The notes under the pieces were generated by a model that saw only the letters and a program-made list of their open reading frames with translations, ran no database searches and was not told the origin of the DNA. A program made the translations under genes and the position numbers. Positions 21,561-29,949 of a DNA stretch of 64,000 nucleotides are shown here, piece by piece. The stretch spans positions 558,001-622,000 of the forward strand of contig NZ_ANAM01000008.1 of assembly GCF_000330705.1 (NCBI RefSeq), given 5' to 3'. Every line of letters begins with the position of its first letter. Positions within the stretch are counted from its first letter, which is position 1. Source of the DNA: Salinicoccus carnicancri Crm (GTDB taxonomy: Bacteria > Bacillota > Bacilli > Staphylococcales > Salinicoccaceae).

Positions 21561-21594
21561 TGTAAACGTTTTCTACAAAATTATATACTATAAT
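21561..21594 (+). promoter_or_regulatory. CcpA cre-like site and -10 box before the transporter operon
   Basis: TGTAAACGTTTTCT at 21561-21574 differs at one position from the consensus TGAAARCGYTTTCW. TATAAT at 21589-21594 is the probable -10, so the cre site covers the -35 position, consistent with repression by CcpA when preferred sugars are available. Confidence 0.65.
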
Positions 21595-21659
21595 AAATTA
21601 TTTGAAAAATTAGTCTTTTATCCTGATGATGCGTTTTCAACATAAAGGGGGAGAAACAC

Positions 21660-22367
21660 ATGGATATTGTAATGGAACTCGCGAACAGTAAAGTCATGTG
21701 GATGGTGGCTTCTCTTGTCATCGGCCTTGTTATTTTCCAAAGTATTAAATTCATCCAGCTCGCCTCAAGGGCAAGCGAAGATGTCGGGATGAGCAAAAAG
21801 GAAGTAAGAAGTGCAGTAAAAACCGGTGCAATTGCTGCAATCGGCCCATCCATCGCAATAGCGATCGTGGCTATTTCATTGATTGCCTTCATCGGTAATC
21901 CACTGACGATGATAAGGATCGGTGTAATCGGTTCTGCTCCGATCGAATCTCTCGGGGCAAGTCTCGCAGCGGAAGCATCGGGGGCAAGTCTCGGGGGAGA
22001 AGGTTATGACAAAGCTGTGTTCACAGCAATCGTCTGGGTCCTGTGCCTTGGAGGCATGGGCTGGCTGCTGTTTACTGTACTGTTCACTAAATCACTCGGA
22101 AAAATCCAAGAAAAGGTGACAAAAAAAGGAAACGGCCAGAGATTGATGGGGATTTTTGCCACTGCTGCGATGATTGCAGCTTTTGGGAACCTTTTAAGTG
22201 CAGAGATGCTTAAAGGACTGGCTCCCATTATCGTAATTATAGCTGCCGCTGGGACGATGGTCATTACAATGAAGCTGTCAGATAAGTACAACCTCGCATG
22301 GCTGCGTGAATGGGCGCTCGGCTTTTCCATCATAATCAGTTTATGCTTCGGCTATTTCGTCATCTGA
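21660..22367 (+). CDS. DUF5058 family membrane protein (putative transporter subunit)
   Basis: A 235-residue integral membrane protein with about six segments: VMWMVASLVIGLVIFQSIKF, then AIGPSIAIAIVAISLIAFIG, AIVWVLCLGGMGWLLFTVLF, a segment around LAPIIVIIAAAGTMVI, and a last one ending LCFGYFVI. It resembles DUF5058 proteins, which typically pair with a second membrane protein and an M20 peptidase. The conserved-looking loop GSAPIESLGASLAAEASGAS may be part of a transport path. It is the first gene of a three-gene operon divergent from a PucR-type regulator. Transport of an amidated or peptide substrate is inferred from context. Confidence 0.75.
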   Translation: MDIVMELANSKVMWMVASLVIGLVIFQSIKFIQLASRASEDVGMSKKEVRSAVKTGAIAAIGPSIAIAIVAISLIAFIGNPLTMIRIGVIGSAPIESLGASLAAEASGASLGGEGYDKAVFTAIVWVLCLGGMGWLLFTVLFTKSLGKIQEKVTKKGNGQRLMGIFATAAMIAAFGNLLSAEMLKGLAPIIVIIAAAGTMVITMKLSDKYNLAWLREWALGFSIIISLCFGYFVI

Positions 22368-22420
22368 AGTAAACATTCACGACGGGTGTTTATTCTTCAA
22401 ATCAAAAAGGGGGATACCTT

Positions 22421-23149
22421 ATGTACACTCAAAAAGTAAACGGAATCAGTGCAGATACCAGCATGAAAGAAGCAGTGGACAAAAAGACATTTACCATGGC
22501 ATCATTCCATGAGAAATCACACTTTTGGGGACGGCTGACAATATGGTCCGTCATCATCCTGACCATATCCCTTCCTGCATATCTTTCATTTGGGCTGGGC
22601 TATCACCCCGGTTGGCAGATCATCCTCTCCGGACTGGCTGCCTACGCTGGTGTGATCGCAGTAGTATGGGCACTTGAACCCATCATGTATTTTCCCATGC
22701 TTGGCGTTTCTGGAACCTATATCAGTTTCCTGACAGGCAATATCAGTAATATGTGTCTCCCTTCTGCTGCTGCAGCCCAGAGTGCAGTCGGTGCTGAACC
22801 GGGGACGGCAAAAGGAGAAATTACAGCAACGCTGAGTATAAGTGCCGCTTCCCTGGTCAATAAACTCCTCCTCATACCGATAATAATCGGCGGCGCAATC
22901 ATTGTTGCCAACATGCCACCGCAGATTGAAGCAGTATTTCCACTTGTTCTGCCTGCAATATTCGGCGCGGTTTTTGCACAGTTTGCAATGAAAAAACCCA
23001 TCTACGGGGCAATCGCTTTAATCATTGGGATAGGCGTCAACCTGACTGCCCTGCCCATTTACTTAAAAAGTCTGACGTGTATTGTACTCACAGTCCTGAT
23101 CTGCATCCAACTGGAAAGAATGAAGGAGAAAAAAGCATCCCAATCATAG
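22421..23149 (+). CDS. Second membrane subunit of the DUF5058 operon
   Basis: A 242-residue integral membrane protein with about six segments (LTIWSVIILTISLPAYLSFG, GLAAYAGVIAVVWALEPIMY, LVNKLLLIPIIIGGAIIV, VFPLVLPAIFGAVFAQF and others). The central region GNISNMCLPSAAAAQSAVGA, then EPGTAKGE, is polar and likely lines a substrate path. No SBP or ATPase is encoded nearby. It lies 53 bases after the DUF5058 gene and 12 bases before the M20 gene. Probably a two-component carrier with the preceding protein; no name is assigned. Confidence 0.7.
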   Translation: MYTQKVNGISADTSMKEAVDKKTFTMASFHEKSHFWGRLTIWSVIILTISLPAYLSFGLGYHPGWQIILSGLAAYAGVIAVVWALEPIMYFPMLGVSGTYISFLTGNISNMCLPSAAAAQSAVGAEPGTAKGEITATLSISAASLVNKLLLIPIIIGGAIIVANMPPQIEAVFPLVLPAIFGAVFAQFAMKKPIYGAIALIIGIGVNLTALPIYLKSLTCIVLTVLICIQLERMKEKKASQS

Positions 23150-23161
23150 GAGGAATCAGAA

Positions 23162-24523
23162 ATGAGCATACAGATAAGCAGCAAAGATACTATAATTGAA
23201 TGGTTCGAACGGAATAGGGAAAAATATACACAGATGGCCCGGGACATTTGGAAAAATCCACAAACCGCATACGAGGAAACATATGCGAGTGAACTTCAGC
23301 AAAAAGAGTTGGAAAGCCAGGGCTTTACCATTAAAAATGACATCGGCGGCCTCGATACGGCTTTCATGGCTGAATATGGACAGGGCAAACCGATCATTGG
23401 CATCCTTGGAGAATTTGATGCACTGCCCGGTCTTTCCCAAACCGCGACGCCCAGGAAAGAAGAAGTGACTCCAAATGGTCCCGGACATGGCTGTGGACAC
23501 AATCTCCTGGGAACTGCCGGAGTAGAAGCTGCAGCCGCACTGAAAGAAAAAATGGAAGAGGATGGACTTTCAGGTACGATTCGCTATTACGGATGCCCCG
23601 CAGAAGAAGTGCTGAGCGGGAAAACACACATGGCGAAAGCAGGCGTTTTTGATGACCTTGACAGTGCATTGACCTGGCATCCGATGATGAACAATGCTCC
23701 GATGCATGCAAGTACACAATCCATGGTCTCCATCAAGTTCCATTTCAAAGGAAAACCTGCTCACGCTGCCGCGTCTCCGGAAGCTGGCAGAAGTGCACTC
23801 GACAGTGTGGAAATGATGAACATCGGGGTTAATTATCTGCGTGAACATGTCCCGGACGGCACGCGCATGCATTATACGATTACTGATGGGGGGCTGGCAC
23901 CTAATATCGTACCAGAAACAGCAAGTGTCTGGTACTTCCTCCGGGCGGGGTCGAAGGAAGAAGTGGAGGGAATACTGGAGCGGGTACAAAATATCGCAAA
24001 AGGTGCTGCTCTGATGAATGAAACGGACGTTGAATCTGAAATCATCGGATTCCCTTATGAATCATTGCCAAATGATCCTTTGAATGAAGTCATGTATAAG
24101 AATATGCTTGAAAGTGCCCCGCTTGAATATACAAAAGAGGAACAGGCATTTGCAGAGGAGCTGGCACAATCATTACCGACATCCGGCAAGTCCGCTGATG
24201 AATTACTGCCTGCCTCCATTTCATTCCACCCTTATCAACCCGGTGTATCTTTACCCGGTTCCACCGATGTCGGTGATGTAAGCTGGATTGTACCAACCGG
24301 TTCTATCACGACAACATGTACTCCAGTAGGTACAGCATTGCATTCCTGGCAGGCAACAGCTGCATTCGGCACTCAAATTGGCTATAAAGGGATGCACCTG
24401 GCAGCAAGTTCAATGGCACTTACCGCATATGATTTGCTTACTGACAAAGATGATATCCTTGAAAAAGCAAAGGAGACACTCGATATACTGCGTGACGGAA
24501 GAGAATATCACCCTGGAATTTAG
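23162..24523 (+). CDS. M20 family amidohydrolase (AbgB/IAA-hydrolase-like)
   Basis: A 453-residue M20D-type metallohydrolase. ILGEFDALPGLSQ holds the first metal-site Asp, GPGHGCGHNLLGTAGVEAA the GHxCGHxxH-like site, and RYYGCPAEEVLSGKTHMA the catalytic Glu pair; HFKGKPAHAAASPEAGRSAL is the dimerisation-domain His segment, and PVGTALHSWQATAAFG is near the C-terminus. Relatives cleave p-aminobenzoyl-glutamate or other amide-linked amino acids. AGGAGGAATCAGAA precedes the ATG. As the third gene of the transporter operon it probably hydrolyses the imported compound in the cytosol. Confidence 0.88.
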   Translation: MSIQISSKDTIIEWFERNREKYTQMARDIWKNPQTAYEETYASELQQKELESQGFTIKNDIGGLDTAFMAEYGQGKPIIGILGEFDALPGLSQTATPRKEEVTPNGPGHGCGHNLLGTAGVEAAAALKEKMEEDGLSGTIRYYGCPAEEVLSGKTHMAKAGVFDDLDSALTWHPMMNNAPMHASTQSMVSIKFHFKGKPAHAAASPEAGRSALDSVEMMNIGVNYLREHVPDGTRMHYTITDGGLAPNIVPETASVWYFLRAGSKEEVEGILERVQNIAKGAALMNETDVESEIIGFPYESLPNDPLNEVMYKNMLESAPLEYTKEEQAFAEELAQSLPTSGKSADELLPASISFHPYQPGVSLPGSTDVGDVSWIVPTGSITTTCTPVGTALHSWQATAAFGTQIGYKGMHLAASSMALTAYDLLTDKDDILEKAKETLDILRDGREYHPGI

Positions 24524-24527
24524 AAAG

Positions 24528-24556
24528 AAACAGGCTGTTATATGACAGCCTGTTTT
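24528..24556 (+). terminator. Terminator of the transporter-amidohydrolase operon
   Basis: Perfect 11-bp stem AAACAGGCTGT (24528-24538) with its complement at 24545-24555 and a T run, five bases after the M20 stop. Confidence 0.85.
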
Positions 24557-24706
24557 CATACATATCCAAAATGCACCTTTTGTATTTTAAGACACTGGTC
24601 TCCTATTCGGGAATCGACATACCAGTACACCAATTGAATCTTTTTGCATCTGCGGCCATTAAGTATAAAATATAGTTGACAGACCATTGAAGGGGGAAAG
24701 ATATGA

Positions 24707-25474
24707 ATGGCTAAAATTGAAGGCAAGTCTGCAATTGTTACTGGAGCAGCGTCAGGGATGGGCAAGGCGATTGCGAAACTGTATGCAAAGGAAGGTGCAA
24801 AAGTCATCGTCGCGGATTACAATGCCGAAGGTGCGGAAGCTGTCAGCCAGGAGATCACTTTTGAAGGCGGAACTGCAAAACCTGTGACTGTGAATGTCGC
24901 TGACGCGGGACAGGTCGAGGATATGATCGACGCAGCAATCAGTCACTTCGGCGGGCTTGACATCCTCGTCAACAACGCTGGCATCATGGACAGCTTTGAG
25001 CCGGTCGGCGAGATCACTGACGAGAAATGGGACAGGATTTTCGATGTGAACACCAAAAGTGTCATGCGCGCCACGCGCAAAGCGGTCAACTACTGGTTGG
25101 ACAATGACAGGGAAGGTGTCATCGTCAATACGATTTCAACAGGCGGATTGAACGGTGCCCATGCCGGCGTCGCCTACGGCGCATCGAAGCATGCGGTCGT
25201 CGCCCTGACCAAGAACACCGGCTATATGTACGCCAAAAAGGGCATCAGGGTCAACGGCATTGCACCGGGTGCCGTCGAAACAAACATCAGCTCCGGCATG
25301 GAGAACATCAGTGAATTCGGCATGGAACGCGCCGGACTGACCCAGGCCCTCATACCAAGGACCGGAAAACCTGAAGAAATCGCAGAAGCTGCACTGTTCC
25401 TCGGATCGGATGAATCAAGCTTCATCAACGGCGCTGTCCTCACCGTCGACGGCGGCTGGACAGCCGGATTCTGA
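24707..25474 (+). CDS. SDR family oxidoreductase
   Basis: A 255-residue classical SDR. VTGAASGMGKAIAKLYAKEG is the TGxxxGxG site at residues 12-18, VNNAGIMDSFEP the NNAG motif, NTISTGGL the catalytic Ser strand and YGASKHAVVALTKN the YxxxK pair. It ends FINGAVLTVDGGWTAGF, the typical tail. Asp in VIVADYNAEG after the second strand points to NAD(H). AAGGGGGAAAG precedes the start. A monocistronic unit with its own terminator; the substrate is unknown. Confidence 0.92.
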   Translation: MAKIEGKSAIVTGAASGMGKAIAKLYAKEGAKVIVADYNAEGAEAVSQEITFEGGTAKPVTVNVADAGQVEDMIDAAISHFGGLDILVNNAGIMDSFEPVGEITDEKWDRIFDVNTKSVMRATRKAVNYWLDNDREGVIVNTISTGGLNGAHAGVAYGASKHAVVALTKNTGYMYAKKGIRVNGIAPGAVETNISSGMENISEFGMERAGLTQALIPRTGKPEEIAEAALFLGSDESSFINGAVLTVDGGWTAGF

Positions 25475-25478
25475 TACT

Positions 25479-25520
25479 ATCCCCCTCTGTCCCAGCACTT
25501 ACGGGACAGGGGGGATTTTT
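25479..25520. terminator. Terminator after the SDR gene
   Basis: ATCCCCCTCTGTCCC (25479-25493) pairs with GGGACAGGGGGGAT (25503-25516) with a one-base bulge, followed by a T run; it lies between the convergent SDR and tenA genes. Confidence 0.8.
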
Positions 25521-25534
25521 ATCCATGCATGCCG

Positions 25535-26221
25535 CTAGCTCTCTTTCACCGGCCACGTCTCCATATTTTCCGCCATATCCCAGAACATATATTCGAACAT
25601 ACTTGTTTTATAGATGATTTCCTCCAGCTCGGCGAGCTCCCTTTCCGGCTTATCTTCAGCCAGTGTGTTCATCAATTGTTTACAGCTTTCCGCAAGATCT
25701 GTGAATTCTTCTGATGAGTATGTCTGTACCCAATTGCCGTACAGCTCATGATCCAGAGCCCCCTCAATCTGTGACAGCTTCAGGCCTATGAAATTATAGC
25801 TCCACGCACATGCCAACACCGTGGCGGCAACATGCTCTATGCTCCCCCGCTGCGCCACATTCAGCATGTAGCTAGTATAAGCCGTTGTGGTAGCTGCCGC
25901 ACCCGTATTTTCCAGGTCCTCCCGAGAAATTCCAAATTTTTCCGCATATTCCCTGTGCAGATCCATTTCCATGAAAAGCGTACCGTGCAGCAGCTTGGAA
26001 AATTCATTCATCGTTGCGAGATTGTGTGCTTTGGCACTGCCCAGAGCGAACAATCTCGAATAATCGATCAGGTAGACATAATCCTGTTTCAGCCAATGCC
26101 TGAATTTCTCTTCCTCAAGCCACCCTTCCCCGAGCCCTTTGACAAAAGGGTGATCCAAATAATTGTTCCATAATGGCTCCACGCGTTTCCAGATGCGATC
26201 TGTGAACTGACTGTTCATCAT
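25535..26221 (-). CDS. tenA: Aminopyrimidine aminohydrolase / thiaminase II TenA
   Basis: A 228-residue TenA-family protein. It hydrolyses aminomethyl-pyrimidine salvage products (or thiamin) to HMP for thiamin synthesis. The conserved FRHWLKQDYVYLIDYSRLFA segment (residues 42-61) carries the pyrimidine-binding Asp/Tyr residues, the catalytic Cys appears in AATVLACAWSYNFIG, and the C-terminal Glu lies in the EYMFWDMAEN region. It is the only thiamin gene in view and is monocistronic behind a TPP riboswitch, so it is off when TPP is plentiful. Confidence 0.93.
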   Translation of the reverse strand: MMNSQFTDRIWKRVEPLWNNYLDHPFVKGLGEGWLEEEKFRHWLKQDYVYLIDYSRLFALGSAKAHNLATMNEFSKLLHGTLFMEMDLHREYAEKFGISREDLENTGAAATTTAYTSYMLNVAQRGSIEHVAATVLACAWSYNFIGLKLSQIEGALDHELYGNWVQTYSSEEFTDLAESCKQLMNTLAEDKPERELAELEEIIYKTSMFEYMFWDMAENMETWPVKES

Positions 26222-26256
26222 AATTTCCCCTTCCTAATTTCACCGGGGGAAAAGCA

Positions 26257-26292
26257 GACAATCCCACAACCTGATATGGCCGTGGGATTGTC
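26257..26292 (-). terminator. Riboswitch expression-platform terminator
   Basis: On the minus strand GACAATCCCAC, a 14-base loop, GTGGGATTGTC and TGCTTTT form an intrinsic terminator between the TPP aptamer and tenA (arms 26282-26292 and 26257-26267). TPP binding should favour it. Confidence 0.85.
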
Positions 26293-26322
26293 GATATATG
26301 CGAATTTCATTTTCCAAGTATC

Positions 26323-26410
26323 TTCACTCCACTTTCCTACGCCGGTATTACCCGAATCAGGTTCAAAGGGTCGATTGCTCTCTCAGCATCTGCATGCTCC
26401 CCCAGTCGAA
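26323..26410 (-). promoter_or_regulatory. TPP riboswitch aptamer (thi box)
   Basis: The minus strand contains GGGGGAGC, GCTGAGAGAGC, then CCCTTTGAACCTGAT and GGGTAATACCGGCGTAGG in order, the conserved core of the thiamin pyrophosphate riboswitch. It precedes a terminator hairpin and tenA. Confidence 0.96.
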
Positions 26411-26488
26411 TAAGAATCATATTATATTGTATCTTGCACCCACCATCATACATAGGACAGCAGAAATAGGCAAACAAACATGGCCGGA

Positions 26489-27850
26489 TTAAATACTGTA
26501 GCTCTGGTCCAGTTCCCCAATTTCAGATATCACCCTGCACGTCGTTTCAATTCCTTTATAGAAATGCTCCACAACCAGGTTTTCATTCGGTGAATGGTTT
26601 GCTTCATCGATATTCGCATAAGGGACAACGACTGAAGGAACACCCAGTATTTTCGTCCATACTGCATCAGGCAGACTGCCGCCTAAGCTCGGCTGGATGA
26701 AAGCTTCCCTGCCGAATGATTTTTCTGCGGACCTCCTTATCGGTTCAATGAATTCAAGTTCAGAGGACGTCCGGGAGGGCTGCATTGTACCGAGCTTCTG
26801 AACTTTTACGTCCGGCGCATGCTTTTGCACATGGTTTCTGAGCCTCTCAAAAATTTCATCCGGATTCTGGTTCATGACCAAGCGCATATCCATTTTCACT
26901 TTCGCTTCGGCGGGGATGATCGTCTTCGCACCTTCCCCGCCATATCCGCTCGTAAATCCGGCGATATTGAAAGTCGGTTCGAAACAGAGCGCACGGTAGT
27001 AGTCCGCCTTGTCGAATTCCACACTGTCGTCACCGATATTCTTCCTCACATCATCAAGATCAAACGGCAGCCTGTCAATCAGTTCAAGTTCCTTCTCCGT
27101 AGGCGGTAATACGCCATCATAGAAGCCTTCAATCAAAATTCTGCCGTTGTCATCTTTCATCGTACCGAGCAGATCCATGAGCTCCCAGGCAGGATTGCGG
27201 GCGATGTTGCCTTTGTTGCCCGAATGGTTATCGAACTTTGAGCCCAAAGCCGCGAGCTCCACATAGAGGAGCCCCCGCACACCGAGGAGGACAACCGGAT
27301 GATTGCCCGCAAGCATCGGCCCATCGGAAGTATAGACAAAATCTGTCTTCAGTTTTTCCTTATGCTGTTCAACAAACCACGGGAGATTCGGACTCCCCGT
27401 CTCCTCCTCACCCTCGATTACGAACTTCACGTTGATCGGCAGACTGCCTTCCGCTTCAATATACGTCTTTACCGCAAGTATCTGGGCCATGATCTGCCCC
27501 TTGTTGTCCCCTGCACCACGGGCATAGATCGCACCGTCCCTGATTGTGGGTTCGAATGGCGGGCTCACCCACTCTTCCAGCGGATCGGGCGGCTGGACAT
27601 CGTAATGGCCGTATATGAGCATTGTTTTCGCATCATCAGAAACATGATATTCACCACAGACCACAGGATTGTGTTCTGTTTCAATGATCTCAACGTCTTC
27701 TATCCCTGCACTTTTGAGCTTGCCGACCATCAGTTCCGCACATTCCGCAATGCCCCTGCCTTCGGCACTGATGCTTTCCTGCCTTAATACTTCGAACAAT
27801 TCCGCCATATACGTTTCCCTGTTTTCATCAATGATTCTTTTGAATTCCAT
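26489..27850 (-). CDS. M20/M25/M40 family dipeptidase
   Basis: A 453-residue di-zinc aminoacyl peptidase of the carnosinase-like group. LIYGHYDVQPPDPLEEW holds the first His-Asp, YARGAGDNKGQIMAQ the bridging Asp, FVIEGEEETGSPN the catalytic Glu-Glu, and DFVYTSDGPM the next Asp; the C-terminal His is in DEANHSPNENL. It is cytosolic and probably cleaves dipeptides. GAGGAGGGAAC precedes the ATG. A decayed coding sequence ends 20 bases upstream on the same strand, suggesting a former two-gene operon. Confidence 0.9.
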   Translation of the reverse strand: MEFKRIIDENRETYMAELFEVLRQESISAEGRGIAECAELMVGKLKSAGIEDVEIIETEHNPVVCGEYHVSDDAKTMLIYGHYDVQPPDPLEEWVSPPFEPTIRDGAIYARGAGDNKGQIMAQILAVKTYIEAEGSLPINVKFVIEGEEETGSPNLPWFVEQHKEKLKTDFVYTSDGPMLAGNHPVVLLGVRGLLYVELAALGSKFDNHSGNKGNIARNPAWELMDLLGTMKDDNGRILIEGFYDGVLPPTEKELELIDRLPFDLDDVRKNIGDDSVEFDKADYYRALCFEPTFNIAGFTSGYGGEGAKTIIPAEAKVKMDMRLVMNQNPDEIFERLRNHVQKHAPDVKVQKLGTMQPSRTSSELEFIEPIRRSAEKSFGREAFIQPSLGGSLPDAVWTKILGVPSVVVPYANIDEANHSPNENLVVEHFYKGIETTCRVISEIGELDQSYSI

Positions 27851-27869
27851 GAAGTTCCCTCCTCATATT

Positions 27870-28093
27870 TCAGCTTTTATAATTTTCCATCACTTTTATG
27901 ATCCCTTCTGCTGCATCCGCCATATTTTCATATGAAAGTTCAACAAATGGAGCATCACACATTCCACCCTTCAGTTCGACCTCCCCACTTTGCTTTCCCG
28001 TCTGCTCCCGGGCGCATTATACGCATGCAGTTTTTCAAACAGATCCTCGATGCCTGTCGCTGTCCCCCTCTTCATCACTTCCAATGCATACTT
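27870..28093 (-). pseudogene. Frameshifted remnant of an unidentified gene
   Basis: Two minus-strand frames look like one protein interrupted by a frameshift. The first reads KYALEVMKRGTATGIEDLFE, then KLHAYNAPGSRRE; the second, after about 27990, reads GEVELKGGMCDAPFVELSYE and NMADAAEGIIKVMENYKS before the TGA at 27870-27872. No start codon with a ribosome site is seen. The tail ends 20 bases before the M20 dipeptidase, so it was probably translated with it. I do not recognise the family; the alternating polar and hydrophobic pattern is clearly protein-like. Confidence 0.55.
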
Positions 28094-28240
28094 TCAAAAT
28101 ACATCAACGTTCTGAATATTTCATCAATATGAATTTAACGTAACAGTGAAATCGCCGGGCAATCGGCTTTAATAATGCGATGATGGTCTGTTAAACTTTA
28201 TTTATATGAAATGAACATCCAACAGGAGCGGGAGGCATAA

Positions 28241-29092
28241 ATGATGACAGACACAGGATTGGTTCTTGAAGGTGGCGGCATGCGCGGCCTCTACACAGCA
28301 GGGGTACTGGAATACTTCATGAGTAAAGACCTCTATCTCCCATATGTGATCGGCGTTTCGGCAGGCGCCTGCATGGGCGCTTCATATCTTTCCAGGCAGC
28401 CGGGCAGGAACAGAAAGGTCAATTTGGATTTTGTCGAAGATAAACGGTATATCTCGCTGGGGAATTATATAAAGAAACGTGAACTTTTCGGCATGGACTT
28501 CATCTTCGATGAAATACCGAACAGACTCGTCCCATTTGATGTAAAGACACTGGTCGACAGTCCGGAGCAGTTCACGATCGTCGCGACCGACTGCGGCACC
28601 GGAGAGCCGGTCTACTATAAAAAGACGGAGAACCAGGATCACATCGCTGAACTGCTGAGGGCATCAAGCTCCCTGCCCTTCGTCGCCACCAGCGTGCAGT
28701 ATGACAACCGTCACCTCATGGACGGCGGCATCTCCGATCCCATACCGATCAGAAAGGCACAGAGCGACGGGTTTGAGAAGAATATCGTCATACTTACAAA
28801 ACCCCGGGGATACTTCAAAAAGCCGAGCCGGATGTCGAAGGTCATCAAATATAAAGACCATCCGATGATTCATGAAAAACTCGGCATCCGCTACAGACAT
28901 TACAATGACACACTCAAATACCTCTATGACCAGGAAAAGAGGAACAATGCATTCGTCATAGCACCGAGCAAACCTTTGAAGATAAGCAGGACCGAAAGAA
29001 ATAAGAAACGTCTCGAAGACCTCTATGAACTCGGCTGGAGGGATGCCGAAGCGCAGTACGGCAGGCTGCAGGCATTCCTTGAGTCAGAATGA
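28241..29092 (+). CDS. Patatin-like phospholipase family protein
   Basis: A 283-residue patatin-domain hydrolase with a Ser-Asp dyad. LVLEGGGMRGLYTAGVLEYF (residues 6-25) is the oxyanion-hole glycine loop, YVIGVSAGACMGASY the GxSxG nucleophile elbow (Ser at about residue 43) and HLMDGGISDPIPI the DGG motif. Family members act as acyl-lipid hydrolases. There is no signal peptide, so it is cytosolic or membrane-peripheral. GGGAGGCATAA precedes tandem ATGs at 28241 and 28244. Single-gene unit; substrate unknown. Confidence 0.92.
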   Translation: MMTDTGLVLEGGGMRGLYTAGVLEYFMSKDLYLPYVIGVSAGACMGASYLSRQPGRNRKVNLDFVEDKRYISLGNYIKKRELFGMDFIFDEIPNRLVPFDVKTLVDSPEQFTIVATDCGTGEPVYYKKTENQDHIAELLRASSSLPFVATSVQYDNRHLMDGGISDPIPIRKAQSDGFEKNIVILTKPRGYFKKPSRMSKVIKYKDHPMIHEKLGIRYRHYNDTLKYLYDQEKRNNAFVIAPSKPLKISRTERNKKRLEDLYELGWRDAEAQYGRLQAFLESE

Positions 29093-29179
29093 TATAGATA
29101 TGACACGTGTGTTCCTCGGTAAAGGGGATATGCTCGAAAAAGGTTTTCAGGACAACCTTTAGCAGATGTGCTTCAAGTT

Positions 29180-29214
29180 ACCCGCCTTTCTGATGAGAGG
29201 CGGGGTTATTATTT
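29180..29214 (+). terminator. Terminator before the TetR-SMR module
   Basis: ACCCGCCT (29180-29187) pairs with AGGCGGGG (29198-29205), followed by a T-rich run TTATTATTTT. Confidence 0.65.
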
Positions 29215-29257
29215 TCCTCTGACAAGGTTGCAGAAAATCACAGTATATATTATCATT

Positions 29258-29276
29258 ATGAATGAACATCATTCAT
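29258..29276. promoter_or_regulatory. TetR operator 1: ATGAATGA-ACA-TCATTCAT
   Basis: A perfect palindrome with 8-bp arms 16 bases before the TetR start at 29292. The same core (TGAATGA, three bases, TCATTCA) recurs at 29921-29937 before the SMR pair, so the TetR protein very likely binds both. Confidence 0.8.
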
Positions 29277-29291
29277 TTACGGGGTGTTTTT

Positions 29292-29864
29292 ATGGATAAG
29301 AGACAGAGGATCATTGATTCGGCCATCAAACTGTATTTAAGGCAAGGCATTGAAAAGACGACAATCACTGATATTGTCAAAGATGCGGGTATCGGCCAGG
29401 GAACCTATTACTTATATTTCTCATCCAAGCTGTCAGTCATGCCAGCGATTGCTGAAGACATGGTGAACAAAGTTCTCAGCCGGCTGGAGAACGAGGTCAG
29501 GGAACATTCTTTTGAAAAGAATGTGGAGGCTATGGTCTCGGTCTTCTTCGACAATACCGCGGAGTACAAGGAGCTGACGAAACTCGTCTACACCGGGTTC
29601 ACTCAGACTGAGGAAATCGGCAGGTGGGAAACGATCTATGCTCCATTGTATGAATGGGTGCAAAGGCTCCTTGAGCATGCTCATGCTGAAGGCGAAATCA
29701 AACCTGTCACAAATACTTTCTTCACTGCCAGAATAGTGACGGGGGCCATGGAGTCTGCTGCGGAGCAGGTCTATCTCTTCGATGATCCGGAGCAGTCATT
29801 CATCGATGAGTACCGCTCCGCCCTGGTGTATTATATATTGACGTCGCTGAATTACAGGCAATGA
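29292..29864 (+). CDS. TetR family regulator of the downstream SMR pair
   Basis: A 190-residue TetR repressor starting MDKRQRIIDSAIKLYLRQGI; the ATG at 29292 is favoured over an upstream ATG at 29262, which lies inside the operator. The HTH spans about residues 5-50 (KTTITDIVKDAGIGQGTYYL, then YFSSK). The rest is the ligand domain with a hydrophobic interior. It has a perfect palindromic operator at its own promoter and a second copy at the promoter of the following SMR pair, which predicts autoregulation and drug-inducible efflux. Confidence 0.88.
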   Translation: MDKRQRIIDSAIKLYLRQGIEKTTITDIVKDAGIGQGTYYLYFSSKLSVMPAIAEDMVNKVLSRLENEVREHSFEKNVEAMVSVFFDNTAEYKELTKLVYTGFTQTEEIGRWETIYAPLYEWVQRLLEHAHAEGEIKPVTNTFFTARIVTGAMESAAEQVYLFDDPEQSFIDEYRSALVYYILTSLNYRQ

Positions 29865-29920
29865 TGTTTTATCACACAGCATAATGGCGTGCCCGTTATG
29901 CTCTATTTTTCAATAAAAGA

Positions 29921-29937
29921 TGAATGATATTCATTCA
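29921..29937. promoter_or_regulatory. TetR operator 2: TGAATGA-TAT-TCATTCA
   Basis: A perfect 17-bp palindrome 12 bases before the first SMR start, sharing both arms with operator 1 at 29258-29276. Binding here would block the SMR pair's ribosome site or transcription start. Confidence 0.8.
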
Positions 29938-29949
29938 GGAGGGGTTTTA

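Noticed and set aside
26323-26410. Part of an M20 transcript or coding sequence
   Set aside because: The region matches the TPP aptamer core in the correct order and lies in an intergenic gap.
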